A stretch of DNA of 64,000 bases from Acanthochlamys bracteata (lineage: Eukaryota; Streptophyta; Magnoliopsida; Pandanales; Velloziaceae), in NCBI GenBank assembly GCA_019914995.1, contig CM034135.1, positions 7,938,501 to 8,002,500 on the forward strand. Reading direction: 5' to 3'. Each line of letters starts with the position of its first letter. The first letter of the stretch is position 1. The position numbers and the translations under genes are program-made. The notes under the pieces are model-generated. The model did no database searches and was not told the DNA's origin. It saw only the letters and a program-made list of their open reading frames with translations. Shown here one piece after another: positions 11,357 through 23,316 of the stretch.

Positions 11357-12709
11357 TCATCTGTGTAAAGATTGAATATGATAAACCAATTTATCTAGCA
11401 TTTTATAAGAGCTCCCACCTTGCTTTAATAAACAAAGCAGAGCACTCTGTTTCAGCTCCTCACCTCTCTGCTTCATCTCTTCATCAATGAACAACCTTCT
11501 AACACATTTCTCAATCTCTCCTCTCTCAATCTTCTCCAACTCAACTCCTACCTTCCATACATGGCTCACGTACCTCGCATTCACCATCTGATCGCCGAAG
11601 CACGGCGAACAAAGCATCGGCACTCCCTCGCACACGCTCTCTACCGTCGAGTTCCATCCGCAATGCGTCCAGAAAGCGCCGGTCGACGGGTGTTTTAGCA
11701 CTTCGACCTGGCACGCCCATTTAACAATTTTGTTTCTCCGATAAGTTTGAATTTCTTCGCGGACGCTTGCCGGTAACCCGACTGATGCATCTTCTCTGAC
11801 AACCCAGATGAAGGGTTGTTCAGAGTTGAGCAGACCGTATGCCGTCTCGAGAATTTCTTCCTCTTTCATCGACGCCAAGCTTCCGAAGCTGACGTAAATA
11901 ACGGAGTTGGGAGCTTGCTGATCTAACCATTCTACGCAGGTCGGGTCTTGTTCAAGTAGAGTGGTAGAAATGTCGGGGGAGAATTTATGAAGAGGGCCGA
12001 CGGCGAACACTGGAGTATTAGGGAGACTAATCTGCTCGCATATTTTTATCTGGGATCCTTCGAGGTGTTCGCAAGAGTTGAATATGATCGCTGATGCCTT
12101 CTCTGCGGCGTTGATCATGGAAGCTGCTACTTGAATCAATTCCGGCGTGCTCCCGTCGATGTCCGGCAAGTCCCGCACTCGTAACGGGTGTAATTCAGGG
12201 ACTTCCAACTCCGGTTCCGAGTAATCTCGGACAGGAAAATAGCCCTTTTCTAGTAGGATAGGGAGCTTCTGGAAAGCATTGAAACATGCAACGCCGCTTG
12301 TCCTCAGTGATATCACCGGCAAGTTCAGTCGCCGCCTGGCGGCTTCTTGAACTTCATACAACAACGAGTCAATGACAACGCAACTCACCGGTGACACCAC
12401 CGATTCCATTAGTTGTGTCATGGCTTCGCAGAACGTGGACGCACAGTTCGCGTTGATGGCCCCGAGCAAGACCAGGCCTGAGTTTTCATTCGCAGCGATG
12501 TTAAATACCTGGTCGTCGATAGATATAAAATTGAAGTCAGGGTAACGCGTTGAATCGGGAGAGTTGAATTTAGCATGGATGATCGTGACGGAGAAGCCTT
12601 TGTGAGCGTGGAGGAGTCCGGCGAGGTGGAGCATCGGCGTTACATGGCCTTGGAATGGTCCCGGAAACATGACTACGTGATTTGATGAAGCTGAGTTCTT
12701 TCCGGCCAT
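11357..12709 (-). CDS. UDP-glycosyltransferase, UGT76-type
   Basis: An intronless gene of 450 residues, the usual length for family 1 plant UGTs. The N-terminal VMFPGPFQGHVTPM holds the catalytic His22; the partner acidic residue is probably Asp114 in VVIDSLLYE. The C-terminal PSPG box spans residues 331-374 (44 positions) with HCGWNS and the closing DQ that contacts UDP-sugar. The GPFQGH and FGDQMVNARYVSHVW motifs point to the UGT76 group, whose members glucosylate cytokinins, hydroxy acids, terpenoids and other small molecules in the cytosol. The substrate cannot be told. The box opens WACQ where WAPQ is usual. An upstream in-frame ATG at 12793 would add 28 residues, but it lies only about 8 bp from the TATA box, so 12709 is preferred. 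Confidence 0.93.
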   Translation of the reverse strand: MAGKNSASSNHVVMFPGPFQGHVTPMLHLAGLLHAHKGFSVTIIHAKFNSPDSTRYPDFNFISIDDQVFNIAANENSGLVLLGAINANCASTFCEAMTQLMESVVSPVSCVVIDSLLYEVQEAARRRLNLPVISLRTSGVACFNAFQKLPILLEKGYFPVRDYSEPELEVPELHPLRVRDLPDIDGSTPELIQVAASMINAAEKASAIIFNSCEHLEGSQIKICEQISLPNTPVFAVGPLHKFSPDISTTLLEQDPTCVEWLDQQAPNSVIYVSFGSLASMKEEEILETAYGLLNSEQPFIWVVREDASVGLPASVREEIQTYRRNKIVKWACQVEVLKHPSTGAFWTHCGWNSTVESVCEGVPMLCSPCFGDQMVNARYVSHVWKVGVELEKIERGEIEKCVRRLFIDEEMKQRGEELKQSALLCLLKQGGSSYKMLDKLVYHIQSLHR

Positions 12710-12800
12710 CGTCGCATGGGCGTTTATTGTAGTTGGAAATTCACTACCTGTCGAGTGAGACGGATTGCATTGACGAGCTAAATGTATATACATGTTTGGA

Positions 12801-12811
12801 ATATATATAAT
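12801..12811 (-). promoter_or_regulatory. TATA box of the UGT gene
   Basis: The minus strand reads ATTATATATATT about 92 bp upstream of the chosen ATG. Transcription would start near 12770, downstream of the alternative ATG at 12793. This is the main reason for choosing the shorter protein. Confidence 0.55.
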
Positions 12812-13958
12812 ATTTCCGTGTTATGCTATGACAGCTATTATTTCCTAATGACTAAATATTCTTTTTCCAAGAAGAAGAATAGACTAATGGTAATTGACCG
12901 AAGAACGAAACAAAACCCGGTCAATTAGCGCAGTATAGAGACCCCGCTTCGATGCCGTCGAACGCGTAGCCTTTATTAGCGTAAGATCTTAAATTTCTAA
13001 TGTTTAATTTGAAGTTCGTGAATGCATGTATTATTCGTGCTGAAAGCACACAACTCTTTATTCAAATGATTGCGTTCGAGAGGAATTTCTTAGTCTTGTA
13101 CCACGATTTCGTACAACTTAACTAAGTTTAAGGACGTTTTCAATTGATTGAAAAGAAATTCTTATTTATAAATTTTTAAAATGTAAAGTTCTAAACGAAG
13201 TGGATTAAAAAATAAGTTTTAATTTATGTTTAAATTGTATTTGAAAGTGATTCAAATTTGAAAATAAATTCAAATAGTAACTAAAACAAAGTGGTCGCAA
13301 ACTTCAAATCTAGCAACAACACCAAAAAAAGAAAGAAAGAATAGGGAGCAACTAAAACACTACATAGACGTCAACGGTGAAATAATCGGAAACAATTTGT
13401 TGTCCACAGGTAGATCTATACTCTATATATCTACAGCGTCAACGTAGCATGTCGATCAGATCACTCGTACATGACTTGTTTTGGAAGTGTGAAGAAAATC
13501 ATTACATAAAAATCTAGGTCTGAAAGTACCAGATGTACTCAGGCCACTAGTAGTGAATTAACTAGTCCTCAGCATCCTGCAACAGAACGCTGCTCACTCT
13601 CAACCGGTAAAAATCCTCCTTTGCAGTGGCAGCTGCACAATGAACTAAAATTAATTCCATCATATTGGATCGTTACATGAATATTGATTAACATAGAGAA
13701 TACTTCAAAGTGGACAATATGTACACTGACTACACAATAGATGGCCTCTCCAGAGATAAACAAGCATATTACAAAATCAATCATGCATGAATGGCGACCA
13801 GACATAAGTCCATGCATGATTGGCAATCATATATATAGTCCTGGAACTACGGAGAAGGGGGACTAATGTTGTTCTAAAAGATAAATCATATCGCAAGCTA
13901 AAAGAAACAATGAACTGAACTCACAGTTTGCTGTAATACACTCCTGTTCGAAATTCTG
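12812..13958. other. Spacer and 3' region of PRA1A
   Basis: No open gene is recognised. The right part is probably the PRA1A 3' UTR or downstream DNA. A weak 85-codon frame at 13569-13826 has no recognisable domain. Confidence 0.5.
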
Positions 13959-16900
13959 TCACAGTTCACTGTAATTTCGCCATACAGCACGGAATTCCTC
14001 ACGGAATGTATTGAGCCGTGCTTTCAGATTAGGGGTTCTGAAACTTGCATGTAGAAGAGTAGCTACAAAAATTAAAAAAAAGAGACATGCGGTTATGAAA
14101 TGTTCTTTAAAACAAAATAATTGTTCCAAATTAGAATCCTAAATTAGCTTACCAAGGAGGGCAACATTGACAGCCCAGAGAACAGTAAGAAGATTGCAGC
14201 TCATAAACCACAAAATGAAACTGGCTGTAAATCAGTCAATTCAAGTTAGTGATACATAAGCTAACCCAGATTAGAGCTTCTTCGATAGAATGGTTTTAAA
14301 ATCTACAGAACAGACAATTTGCATTAACCTGTGGAAAATATGAAGACAAACACCCAGCGAGGTCTTCCACAAATATGGATTGCTCTTTTAGATGATGGTC
14401 TACCACGAAGAACGGGCCTGATGTACAATCTAATAAGTAGCAATAAACAATAGAAAATAATCATAAAGCACAGAGGCCAGATGCACTCACGTTATGGGTG
14501 GTCTCAATTTAGCTGCTAAGTGTGGAGAAAACTGTCTGACAGCCCTTGTTACTTTCTCATTAAAAGTGACAGCAAAACTGGTCAAGCAATTCGAATACGT
14601 CAATTGATAAAAAGCTTCATTAATTGCTTATGATAATAATAAAAACATACGTGTGTGGCCTTAGACAAACTTCAGTAATCACCTACATGTAAGTTCGGTG
14701 TTGACACAAGCACCTTTAGGAGGTAACAAAATCAATTTCTATCCCTTGTTACACAGATTATTTAGTAGAAAATGACGTATGATTTTAAGACGATTTTCCA
14801 TTAAACCAACAGAACTCTAGATGCATATTCTCATTCTCCTATCAAGAAATTACATATATCAAGCATAGTATCCAAGACCAAGTGGCGCATCATTTGGAAT
14901 CTAAATCATAGATTTGATTCCAGCAACACATTTAATTATGCAGTATTGGCAGCCTATCACAAATTAGGTAGAAATTGGATTACAACTAATTCCAAAAAAA
15001 CTTGATTAAATATGACACCAAATCATAAGCTCACACGCCATTATAAGCTATCTTGCAGGTTCTTATAGGTAAGGTAAAAAGTTAGAATGACTAATACATG
15101 TTATATTGCTTGCAAATTATATGGGATACATATGATATCATGCAATTACTTCTCAAACTAATAAAAGTTCAAACAAACTAACAGTTAAATAATACTTGCA
15201 AGCTGCACTGAATAAGCTGATTGCTGCACGGTATTGCACTAGTACATGAGAAAATAGATATAACACTTAGGGATGGCAAACATACCTGTCATTTAGAAAT
15301 GCAATACTTAGGCCAGTCAAAAGAGCAGCGACAATTGCTAGCGGCTTCAGCAAAAATCCGATACCTGAATTCGAAAACTATGTAAGTTATTGTTTTTTCT
15401 CATTAAAGAGAAAATAATGACAAGATATTATAAAATTAAGGGACTATGATTGCAGGTCCATTAAGCCTTTTTCTCACCAAGAATAAATATTATCATGATG
15501 AAGTAATTCGTCCGGTAGCTGCAAAAGAGAGAGAGAAAAGAATATTATACCTCCAAACAAAACACAAGTGCATAACACATCCCTTCTTAGAAAAGCAAGT
15601 TATCTCTAATTGAAAAACAAGCAACACCATTGACTACTAACTAATGCACACAAAGTTACAAACAAAAGACATGAAGATGGACTCAAGCACTAATTCCTCT
15701 CCTTCTGCCACCTTGGAAAGACTTATGATCAACAATTGAGTTCAGTAACTTCATCTGTTTGGAAGATAGAAAGTGAGAAGGACGGAACTAATCTGTTTTG
15801 TTTCTTCAAATGCTTGAAATAAAATTAGAGAGGTGGGGTTCCTGGTCAGCCCTAAAGGATTGACAACTCAGTGAGAATCTACGGTTCAATCATTTCCTAT
15901 CCAGATAGTGATAACTACTTAGAAAATAAAACTTATATCCCAAAGATCATATCATTCTTGAAGGGCTTCCAGTATTGAACTTTTGCTGAAAGGCTACTTA
16001 ACAGAACAACAAAATTTACCAGACTGTCCTCCATAAATCAAGTATTCCAGATAGAGCAAGTTCACAACAGACATTTTATAATTAAGCACATAAAGACCCA
16101 AACCATTGATCCATTTGCCAGTTACTTTTCCCCAAACGTTTCTCATAGTGGATGCATGATAATGCTAGTAAATGGCGCACTTAAGAGGGCCCGCAAAGGA
16201 AATACAGAGAAGATGTCACAGTACACTATAAACATGTCAATATCAATCCAAGACACCAACGGATGTATGATAGAGAAGAAAGAAGATCATACTAGCTAAG
16301 TTCATATATGATCCCTGATCATTACTCGTTGTTGTTCTTTTACTCATAATATTTTCACTAGAAGAGAAGGAAGCAAAGTTTTCCAGCGATGTAAGCTGAG
16401 GTTTTAACTTGAATATTTGATAATTTTCCATAAACTGAAAAGTAAAATCCATGGTAGAGGTCTAACAACCAACATCTAGCAACAACCACCCAAAGGCAAG
16501 AGGACAATCAGACCACAAATTAAGGCAAAGAGTGGTCAAATCGTTCTAGTTTTTGGTCCCAAACTCCAAAGTTCACAATCTTCAAGCGTACTAGCATAAA
16601 CCCAACATGCAGCTATGCTGCTGCTAATTTATAAACATTCAGCAACTTTACATGAGAACCCAACCATGCTATCGGAACCATGACCTGTGAGTCCAAATCA
16701 TCAATGATGCCTCAGGGTTTTTATTTATTCATACTATGGGAATTGTATGTTATACCAGGGTAGAGAGTTCGAGTCCAAATTCAATTGCAACCAGCTCTCT
16801 ACCAGAATCACACACCTAAAACTGAAGATTACTACATCTGCTCAATTACTCAACGATTTCTACAAAATTGAATCAAATGAACAAACTAGTAACTCAACAA

Positions 16901-17340
16901 CAAATCAAAACACGACTAGATGTGAATGGAATCTCACTTATGGAAATTAAAATAATAAAAATAATGATAAAACAACGGAATGAACGAAAACCTCGCTAAT
17001 GAAAATCAAATAAACCGAGTGGTGGATAAAAATTTCACAAACGTAAATCAACCAAACTGACCGATAGCATTAACAGAAACAAAGAATCTCAAGCGTGCCC
17101 AGGTGAAATCACTAGTTAAAAATCAAAGAAAACCCGAAACGAAGCAACACAGAGAACCAAGAACGGAGAATCAGAATCTTACTAGTAGAGATTGCACTTG
17201 AGCCTGCTGTTCCACTTGGCGTAAGATCGGGGGACGGTGAATCTGGAGAAGAACTCGGAGACCGGGCGGGGCGGGTTAGACCAATCTACCTCTCTCAAAG
17301 CGTCGATCAAATCTTCCGCCGTCACGTTCCCCCAATCCAT
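13959..17340 (-). CDS. PRA1A: PRA1 family protein A (prenylated Rab acceptor)
   Basis: Seven exons splice in frame to 209 residues. Exon 1 is 17340-17183 and begins MDWGNVTAEDLIDALREV, a start I recognise from the plant PRA1.A group. The others lie near 15515-15478, 15366-15290, 14580-14491, 14416-14331, 14226-14157 and 14053-13959. The PPRPVSEFF...RFTVPRSY segment and KCNLYYYRTNYF lead into the first hydrophobic hairpin (IMIIFILG, LLKPLAIVAALLTGLSIAF). A second hydrophobic pair (WVFVFIFST, FILWFMSCNLLTVLWAVNVALL) follows. PRA1 proteins are four-helix membrane proteins of ER and Golgi that bind prenylated Rab GTPases and influence vesicle delivery. Intron 1 is long (about 1.7 kb). The gene is head to head with ATG1, about 0.9 kb apart. 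Inner exon limits are accurate to a few bases. Confidence 0.93.
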
Positions 17341-18223
17341 CACCGAAATCCAATTCCTTCACAAACAAAGAATCGACCGGATTAAAATGAGAGCTAATTG
17401 ATTTGGAAATCGAATAGAGAGAGAAAGAGGAATTGAAATTGAACTGAAGGGAAAAGAAGGGTATTTGTGTTGTATCGTAGAAATAGAGAGAGAAAGAATT
17501 GAAGTAAGAAGAAGGCGATCGGGTTTATTTAACTTGTCGGCGGAGATCGGAACAAAGGGAGACGTAAGAAGAGAGAAATAGGCAATTGTCCGACGAATTA
17601 ACCGAGAAATATGTTCCGACAGGTTTTACCGGTGACACTCTGGCTCTATCGCGTGATATATGTTGTTTTGCAGATGAGTTCCACAATAAATTTGAATATT
17701 CCTATTATACCCCTGATACTACTATAGTAGAAGACACCAATTCCCCGACTAACACTATAACACGCAACCATGTATATGCCTGCCTTCTCTGTTGTATTCA
17801 AATGTTTCATTTTTTCTTTTTCAAACCTTTTTTCTTTGTTTGTAATTTTCCCTCCAAGAATCAATCGATCGATTCAATCTTTACGTTTTGAAAAGTTAAA
17901 ATGAATCCCGGTAGTTGTTTCTTCGAATTCTCTTTTTATTATTTAATGAATTAGTTCGAAGAATCTTTCCGTATAATATTTGTTTTGAAGAATTTCAAGT
18001 TAATCTTATCTCTGAAGTTGAAAAGGAAATCAATCGATCGATTGAGAGAAAAGAGATTAAGTTGGATTCAGTTCAAAGTTTGCTAAATTCGAGATTGAAT
18101 TGAATTTGAATAGTTGAAGCTTAAAACTTTCGAGAGTTGAAGGTAGGCTTTCAAACGCTTCAATCAATCAACTTGATTAGAATCCGAATCGACTAATCTG
18201 TAAAATTGAATTGATTGAAGCAG
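17341..18223. promoter_or_regulatory. Divergent promoter region, PRA1A and ATG1
   Basis: The two start codons face away from each other across 883 bp. GA-rich runs near 17400-17480 (AGAGAGAGAAAGAGG) suit a PRA1A 5' leader. ATCGATCGATT occurs at about 17864 and 18034 in the ATG1 leader side. No clear TATA box is seen on either side, as is common for housekeeping plant genes. Confidence 0.5.
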
Positions 18224-21200
18224 ATGATGGCGGGAGGAGGAGGATACCGAGAAGCAAGAGTAGTCGGGGACTACATCATAGGAAGACAGATTGGTTCGGG
18301 ATCGTTCTCGGCAGTATGGTCTGCGAGGCACAGAGTTTCAGGGATGGAAGTAGCAGTGAAGGAGATGTCTATGGATAGGCTCAGCAAGAAGCTTCAGGAG
18401 AGCTTGCTGTCCGAGATCAAAATTCTCGAGCGAATCAATCATCCAAACATCGTCACACTACACGATATCATACTGGTAGTTGTTTAATCCCTTAAATACG
18501 AGAACGTTTTTTTCTTATAAAATTTTTGTTTCGACTCTACAGCTTTAGGACTTTGATTTTGTTGATATTTGTCTAGTCAAGGTAGTGCAGTTGCTCTATA
18601 GGTTGGACTTGATTCGCTTAGTGTCTATTGTCTATTGCTTGTATCGGTAAATTTATATTGTTTCTACTTTATTACTATGAAGAAAATGTTCATGATATTA
18701 TAAAGCGCATGAGTTTTTTCTATTTATGCTCTCTTTTGAATTGTTTCAGGCTTCCAGGAGAATTTATATTGTGCTCGAGTACTGCAAAGGTGGTGATTTA
18801 TCCATGTATTTACAGAGGCATGGAAGGGTTCCAGAAGCAATTGCGAAGCATTTCATGCAACAGCTAGGTTCAGCTTGGCTGAAACTTCTTCTATATGCTG
18901 TTTGACATTTTCTTTAAGCTTCAGTTGCTCTGTTTGAGTTGCATATCTTTTTGCTCATCACGAGATGTTTCTGTTTTTCCAGCTGCTGGCCTTCAGGTCC
19001 TCCGTGAACACAATCTTATCCATAGGGACTTGAAGCCACAGGTTTGTCCTTTCTAACAATTTCCGCAAGTTATTTGCTGGTCTGCCTATGTGCTACTTAT
19101 CCTGTCAGTCTGTGTCATTCTCTTCCTTCTATAGGGTCTGGAAAGATTGGGTCCCATGTAACATTTCTAAAGATCGAGCTAGATCACCAACTTGTCTGCT
19201 AGAGATGTTTATTTCATGTTTAACATAACTGTAGTACATAGCTTTCCGCATTCCACAACTTGATTGATGAACTTTGAGGAGACTATTAAGGGGACTTGAT
19301 GTATTTGGATTTGAATCTCTACCTGTATGTAATGGTGGCTTCTTTTTATGCCAAACATGTTACTATGTAACACTGGAAAACCAAGATGATCTGGAGCTGA
19401 TTATGCATCCATCACATCAGCTCATAAGTCTTGATTGAACATGAACTTTTAAACTTAATGCGTCTGAAATTTGTCTTGGGTAAAGGTTATCGTTGCGAGT
19501 TGCACCTGTGAAGGGGGGTAGCCCATTCGGGCATGTGGATGGTACGGATATGAGCCTGGTTGGGAGATTGCCACGAAAGTTTTATGAGAGTGCCAGTTGT
19601 TGCAATACATGGGGACTGGTCTGTTGGGATTAGTAAGTAAGTAGGCCTTGCGTTCCAGTGATGACAGATCACCAGTAGCTCGGGTATCATGTATCTAATT
19701 TAATCAAACTTGAAGTTGTGGTCCCCTAATCCATTTGATGAAGCCCATTGCTTAGCTTTGCACCCTTTTCGTTTGGGTGCGTATATGTAGACCTATTAGT
19801 TTATACTTGAACAACATGATTGTAGATACTCATCGCATATGATCTACGCACAAAGGAATTCTTCCATACAGAATAGCTGATAGTGATCTAATTGAGTAAT
19901 GTATTTACGCCATTAAATGCGTGTCTATTTAAAGCTTAGTGGTGTTCTATTTGTTTATTAATCTGAGGGTATAATTGGTGAAGAGTGATGTTTTCATGGT
20001 AGAGAACCTTTGATGATCTAAAATGAAATCAGGCAAAGGAGGAAGCATACGTCAATGGTTTATTAGTTAACTAGGGAATACAAAGGTTACACGTGAAAGT
20101 AATTATAATATCTTGAGTTTCAGTCAGTATATCGCAAAATTTTCATGTCATTCTTTATCTGTTTGATGTTTGTAAGTTTCAGATGGTAATTGTTGATGTA
20201 ATAGGTAGTTTTTGTAACATAATATGAACTTCGTGTTTAGCCCGTCTTTTTTTGGGGTTACAAAAAGCACCAGACATGATGACAGTCATGGCACTGGAGT
20301 AACAGTCACAAAAGCTTATCTAAGAAGCAGTACCTTTGTTTGACAGAACCTGCTCTTATCAACAACAGATGAGCATTCCGTGCTAAAGATAGCAGATTTT
20401 GGTTTTGCAAGGTGAGACAATTCTGTGAACAGAGGTGATGGTGCTGTTACTTAACAGGACCTTTTATACATGTTATTCTCTTAGATAGTTTGACTATCTT
20501 GTAGGTGTAGCCATAAATCAGAAGCTTTGTTCATGTAAATCTCCTATCTGATTCGTTTCCTGTTAGGTCTCTACAACCTCTCGATGTTGCAGAAACATTA
20601 TGTGGTTCCCCGTTATATATGGCTCCAGAAATAATGCAACTTAAGAAATATGATGCTAAGGTGCTGGTTTTCTATAGCCGTAATTGTGTTTACAAAATTT
20701 TGTATTCCTAGCATTATCTTCATACTGTTAACTGCCAAAAACAGGCAGATCTCTGGAGTGTTGGTGCTATCTTATTCCAACTTGTAACAGGCAAAACACC
20801 ATACACTGGGGGCAATCAAGTACAGGTTCGACTTAGTTATTTTGTTTAGACAACTGGATCTTAGAAGGAATTATGTACATGGATTTGAGGTAGATCTGCC
20901 TCAGACTCATGTTTTCTTTCGTAATACAGTTGCTGCAAAACATAGTCAAATCAAATGAGCTGCGGTTCCCTCCAGACAATAATTTGAGTCGTGATTGTGT
21001 TGACTTGTGCCAAAAATTACTTCGTCTTAATCCAGGTTTGTTCATAATTCTTGTGGTAGATTCTTTTCCTGTTGTGTAACTGTGGTATGCCTCTCCATCC
21101 TAACAGTTGGTTCTGCAGCTTAGGTCATAGTTTACCATGCTGTTTGAGATATTCTTACTTGCATAATGTGATGATAGTGTAACATTCTATTTTTCTCATC

Positions 21201-23316
21201 CAGGATGAGAAATCATCTTCAAGAATTCTATGATTTTGTCATCATGCGAGTTAGTACCTTGTTTTATGAGTCTGATGTACCTTTTTCCTCTTGCTAGTTC
21301 AACGTTTGGCATTCGAAGAATTCTTCAACCATCCTTTTCTCTCACAACGGTTGTATGATGTGAGGTAGGTGTATGAAAGCCAATTTGCAAAGGTTTGAGA
21401 GCATGATTACTTTTAAATCCTACAAGCTTCTGTTGTGCCTGAACAGCCAGACTTCCTCCACAAGAGAAGGCTTAGTTGAAGACAGTTCTCCTAGGAACTC
21501 TGTGGACGATCTTCAAGAAGAATGTCTACCATTCCCTTTAGATGATGACTCCCACATGAGACCATCAACGTACACAAATAAAGGCCCGGTTCTTTCCACA
21601 TTTGGATTCTCTGTTGAAAAACGAGCTGATAAGTTTCAAAATTGCGGACCTTCCCAAACTGCAGACATTCTTACTGTGCATAGTGCTGTCTGTAGAAAGG
21701 AACCCAGTCAATTAAGACCTGATACCAAGAAGCCTATGGATGGAAATTTCAAGGAGGCCAGGGTGTGTGAACCAAGCAAGCTTTTTTCCAGAGGTATTGG
21801 CATAAGTATTCTGAAATTCGTTAATTGTCTCTTCCTTGTAGTCACCATTCCTGATTATATTGTTGTTACAGACACCAGAATTGTAGATTCATTGGATTCG
21901 GTTATGGATGGATATGTGATTGTACCTGATCCACCAGTGGAACTGTCAACTATGTCAACCAGTGCATCTCGAACGGGTAATTCACAAGGGAAATCTGACA
22001 TGTCAATTGGCACTCCCGCAAAAGTTGATATGTTGAGTGCGCCAATACCAGTATCTGGCACAATGATCCTCAAAAAACACACAACTGGAAGCTTGGAAAG
22101 CCACAATGATCCAGCATCTGAGGATTTGCAAGGATCAATGGATGTGGAAGATTTAATTGAGCAGCCATCTCTAGACTGCTTGACTAGGATCAGATCATTG
22201 CAGAATTGCGCACTTTTGGTCTCGGAGTTGGTGAAGGACAAGGTATGCTTCCATTTTGATTCTCAGGCTTAAAATTTCATGTCCCTTGTAGTTCTTGTAA
22301 CTTGGTCAAGATTCAATTGTCAGAGAAAATGTTATTTGAAGTATCATAATTACACAGAGAATTTGAGAGTATGAAGAAGATCGTTATGTTGAATCTTATT
22401 ATCTTATTTTGTTCATTTTTCCACCTTAAGTTTCCCCTTTGTTTTATCCAATGAGTGGCAATGTTATTTGCAGTATTATCTTGCTTGTGTATATATCTGT
22501 GAAACTCACGGTCTGACATTTGTGTTGCGAATGGTATCTTTCTTCAAAGATCGAGAAGGACAAGCAACTAGAAGCTTTTTCTCTTCAGCTTGTTATTCTT
22601 GCAATCTGGAAAAAAGCCATGCATATGTGTCATGCAGAAGCTGCATCAGCTATCGAAGGAAGTCCCACCACGGAGACCCTAAGCAGGGAAACTTTTGAGA
22701 AATATGTTACTCTCCAACAGATTCAAAAAGAGTTTCTTGTTGAAGTTGGTCGAGCGGAGGAACTCACACGAGATTTGGGTCAGATTGCTGGTATGACAAA
22801 CTAGCAGTTATCAGTTAGCAGGTTTTTAGCGTAACTTCCTACTGGAAATGGAACATAATTTACTTTACGTAACTTCTGTTTCTTGCTTTTCTACAGAAAC
22901 TGTGGAAATGCCTGATGCAATGGAGACTATATTCCAATCTGCCCTGTCGTTAGGAAGGCATGGTGCGGTATGTAGTTCTTGCTATTCTGGATCTAATTGC
23001 TATTTTCCTTGAGTTCGTTTCAGTAAATCATAGGAACCCTATTTCATCATGAGGACTTCTAGAATATGTAATAAGACTTTCTTAACTGGATGGACAGGTA
23101 AGTGAGATGATGGAAAATATGGACAGAGCATCAACCCTGTACTCCAAAGCTTTGGGTCTATTGTATTTTCTCCTTGTGGAAGCACCCTCGCTTAAACTCA
23201 ACCCACCATTCGCCCTCACAAATTCAGATCGTTATCGCCTTCTTTCGTACATTGACATCCTCAAAAGTAGGCAAAATCAGCCAAGCTCCCAAAGAATCTG
23301 TCTTACTCAAAATTGA
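18224..23316 (+). CDS. ATG1: Autophagy serine/threonine kinase ATG1
   Basis: Thirteen exons (18224-18475, 18750-18867, 18983-19041, 20347-20411, 20567-20660, 20745-20825, 20930-21035, 21298-21364, 21447-21793, 21872-22242, 22550-22790, 22897-22967, 23098-23316) give exactly 696 residues. The kinase domain has the glycine loop GSGSFSAV near residue 24, Lys46 in AVKEM, the catalytic HRDLKP with Asp139, DFGFAR with Asp160 and [11 protein letters not shown] variable middle region rich in Ser and Pro follows, then a conserved helical C-terminal part ([25 protein letters not shown]) that in this family binds ATG13. ATG1 starts autophagosome formation in the ATG1-ATG13 complex under nutrient control. 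Length and C-terminal part fit the full-length ATG1a-c type. Intron 3 is unusually long (1305 bp). Intron 9 (21794-21871) is 78 nt, open and in frame. Confidence 0.95.

Noticed and set aside
12710-12793. A 28-residue N-terminal extension of the UGT
   Set aside because: The upstream ATG is about 8 bp from the TATA box, so it would precede the transcription start, and family proteins begin near the shorter Met.
21855-22241. 128-codon open frame on the minus strand opposite ATG1 exon 10
   Set aside because: It is the antisense shadow of a well-supported ATG1 exon, with no domain.
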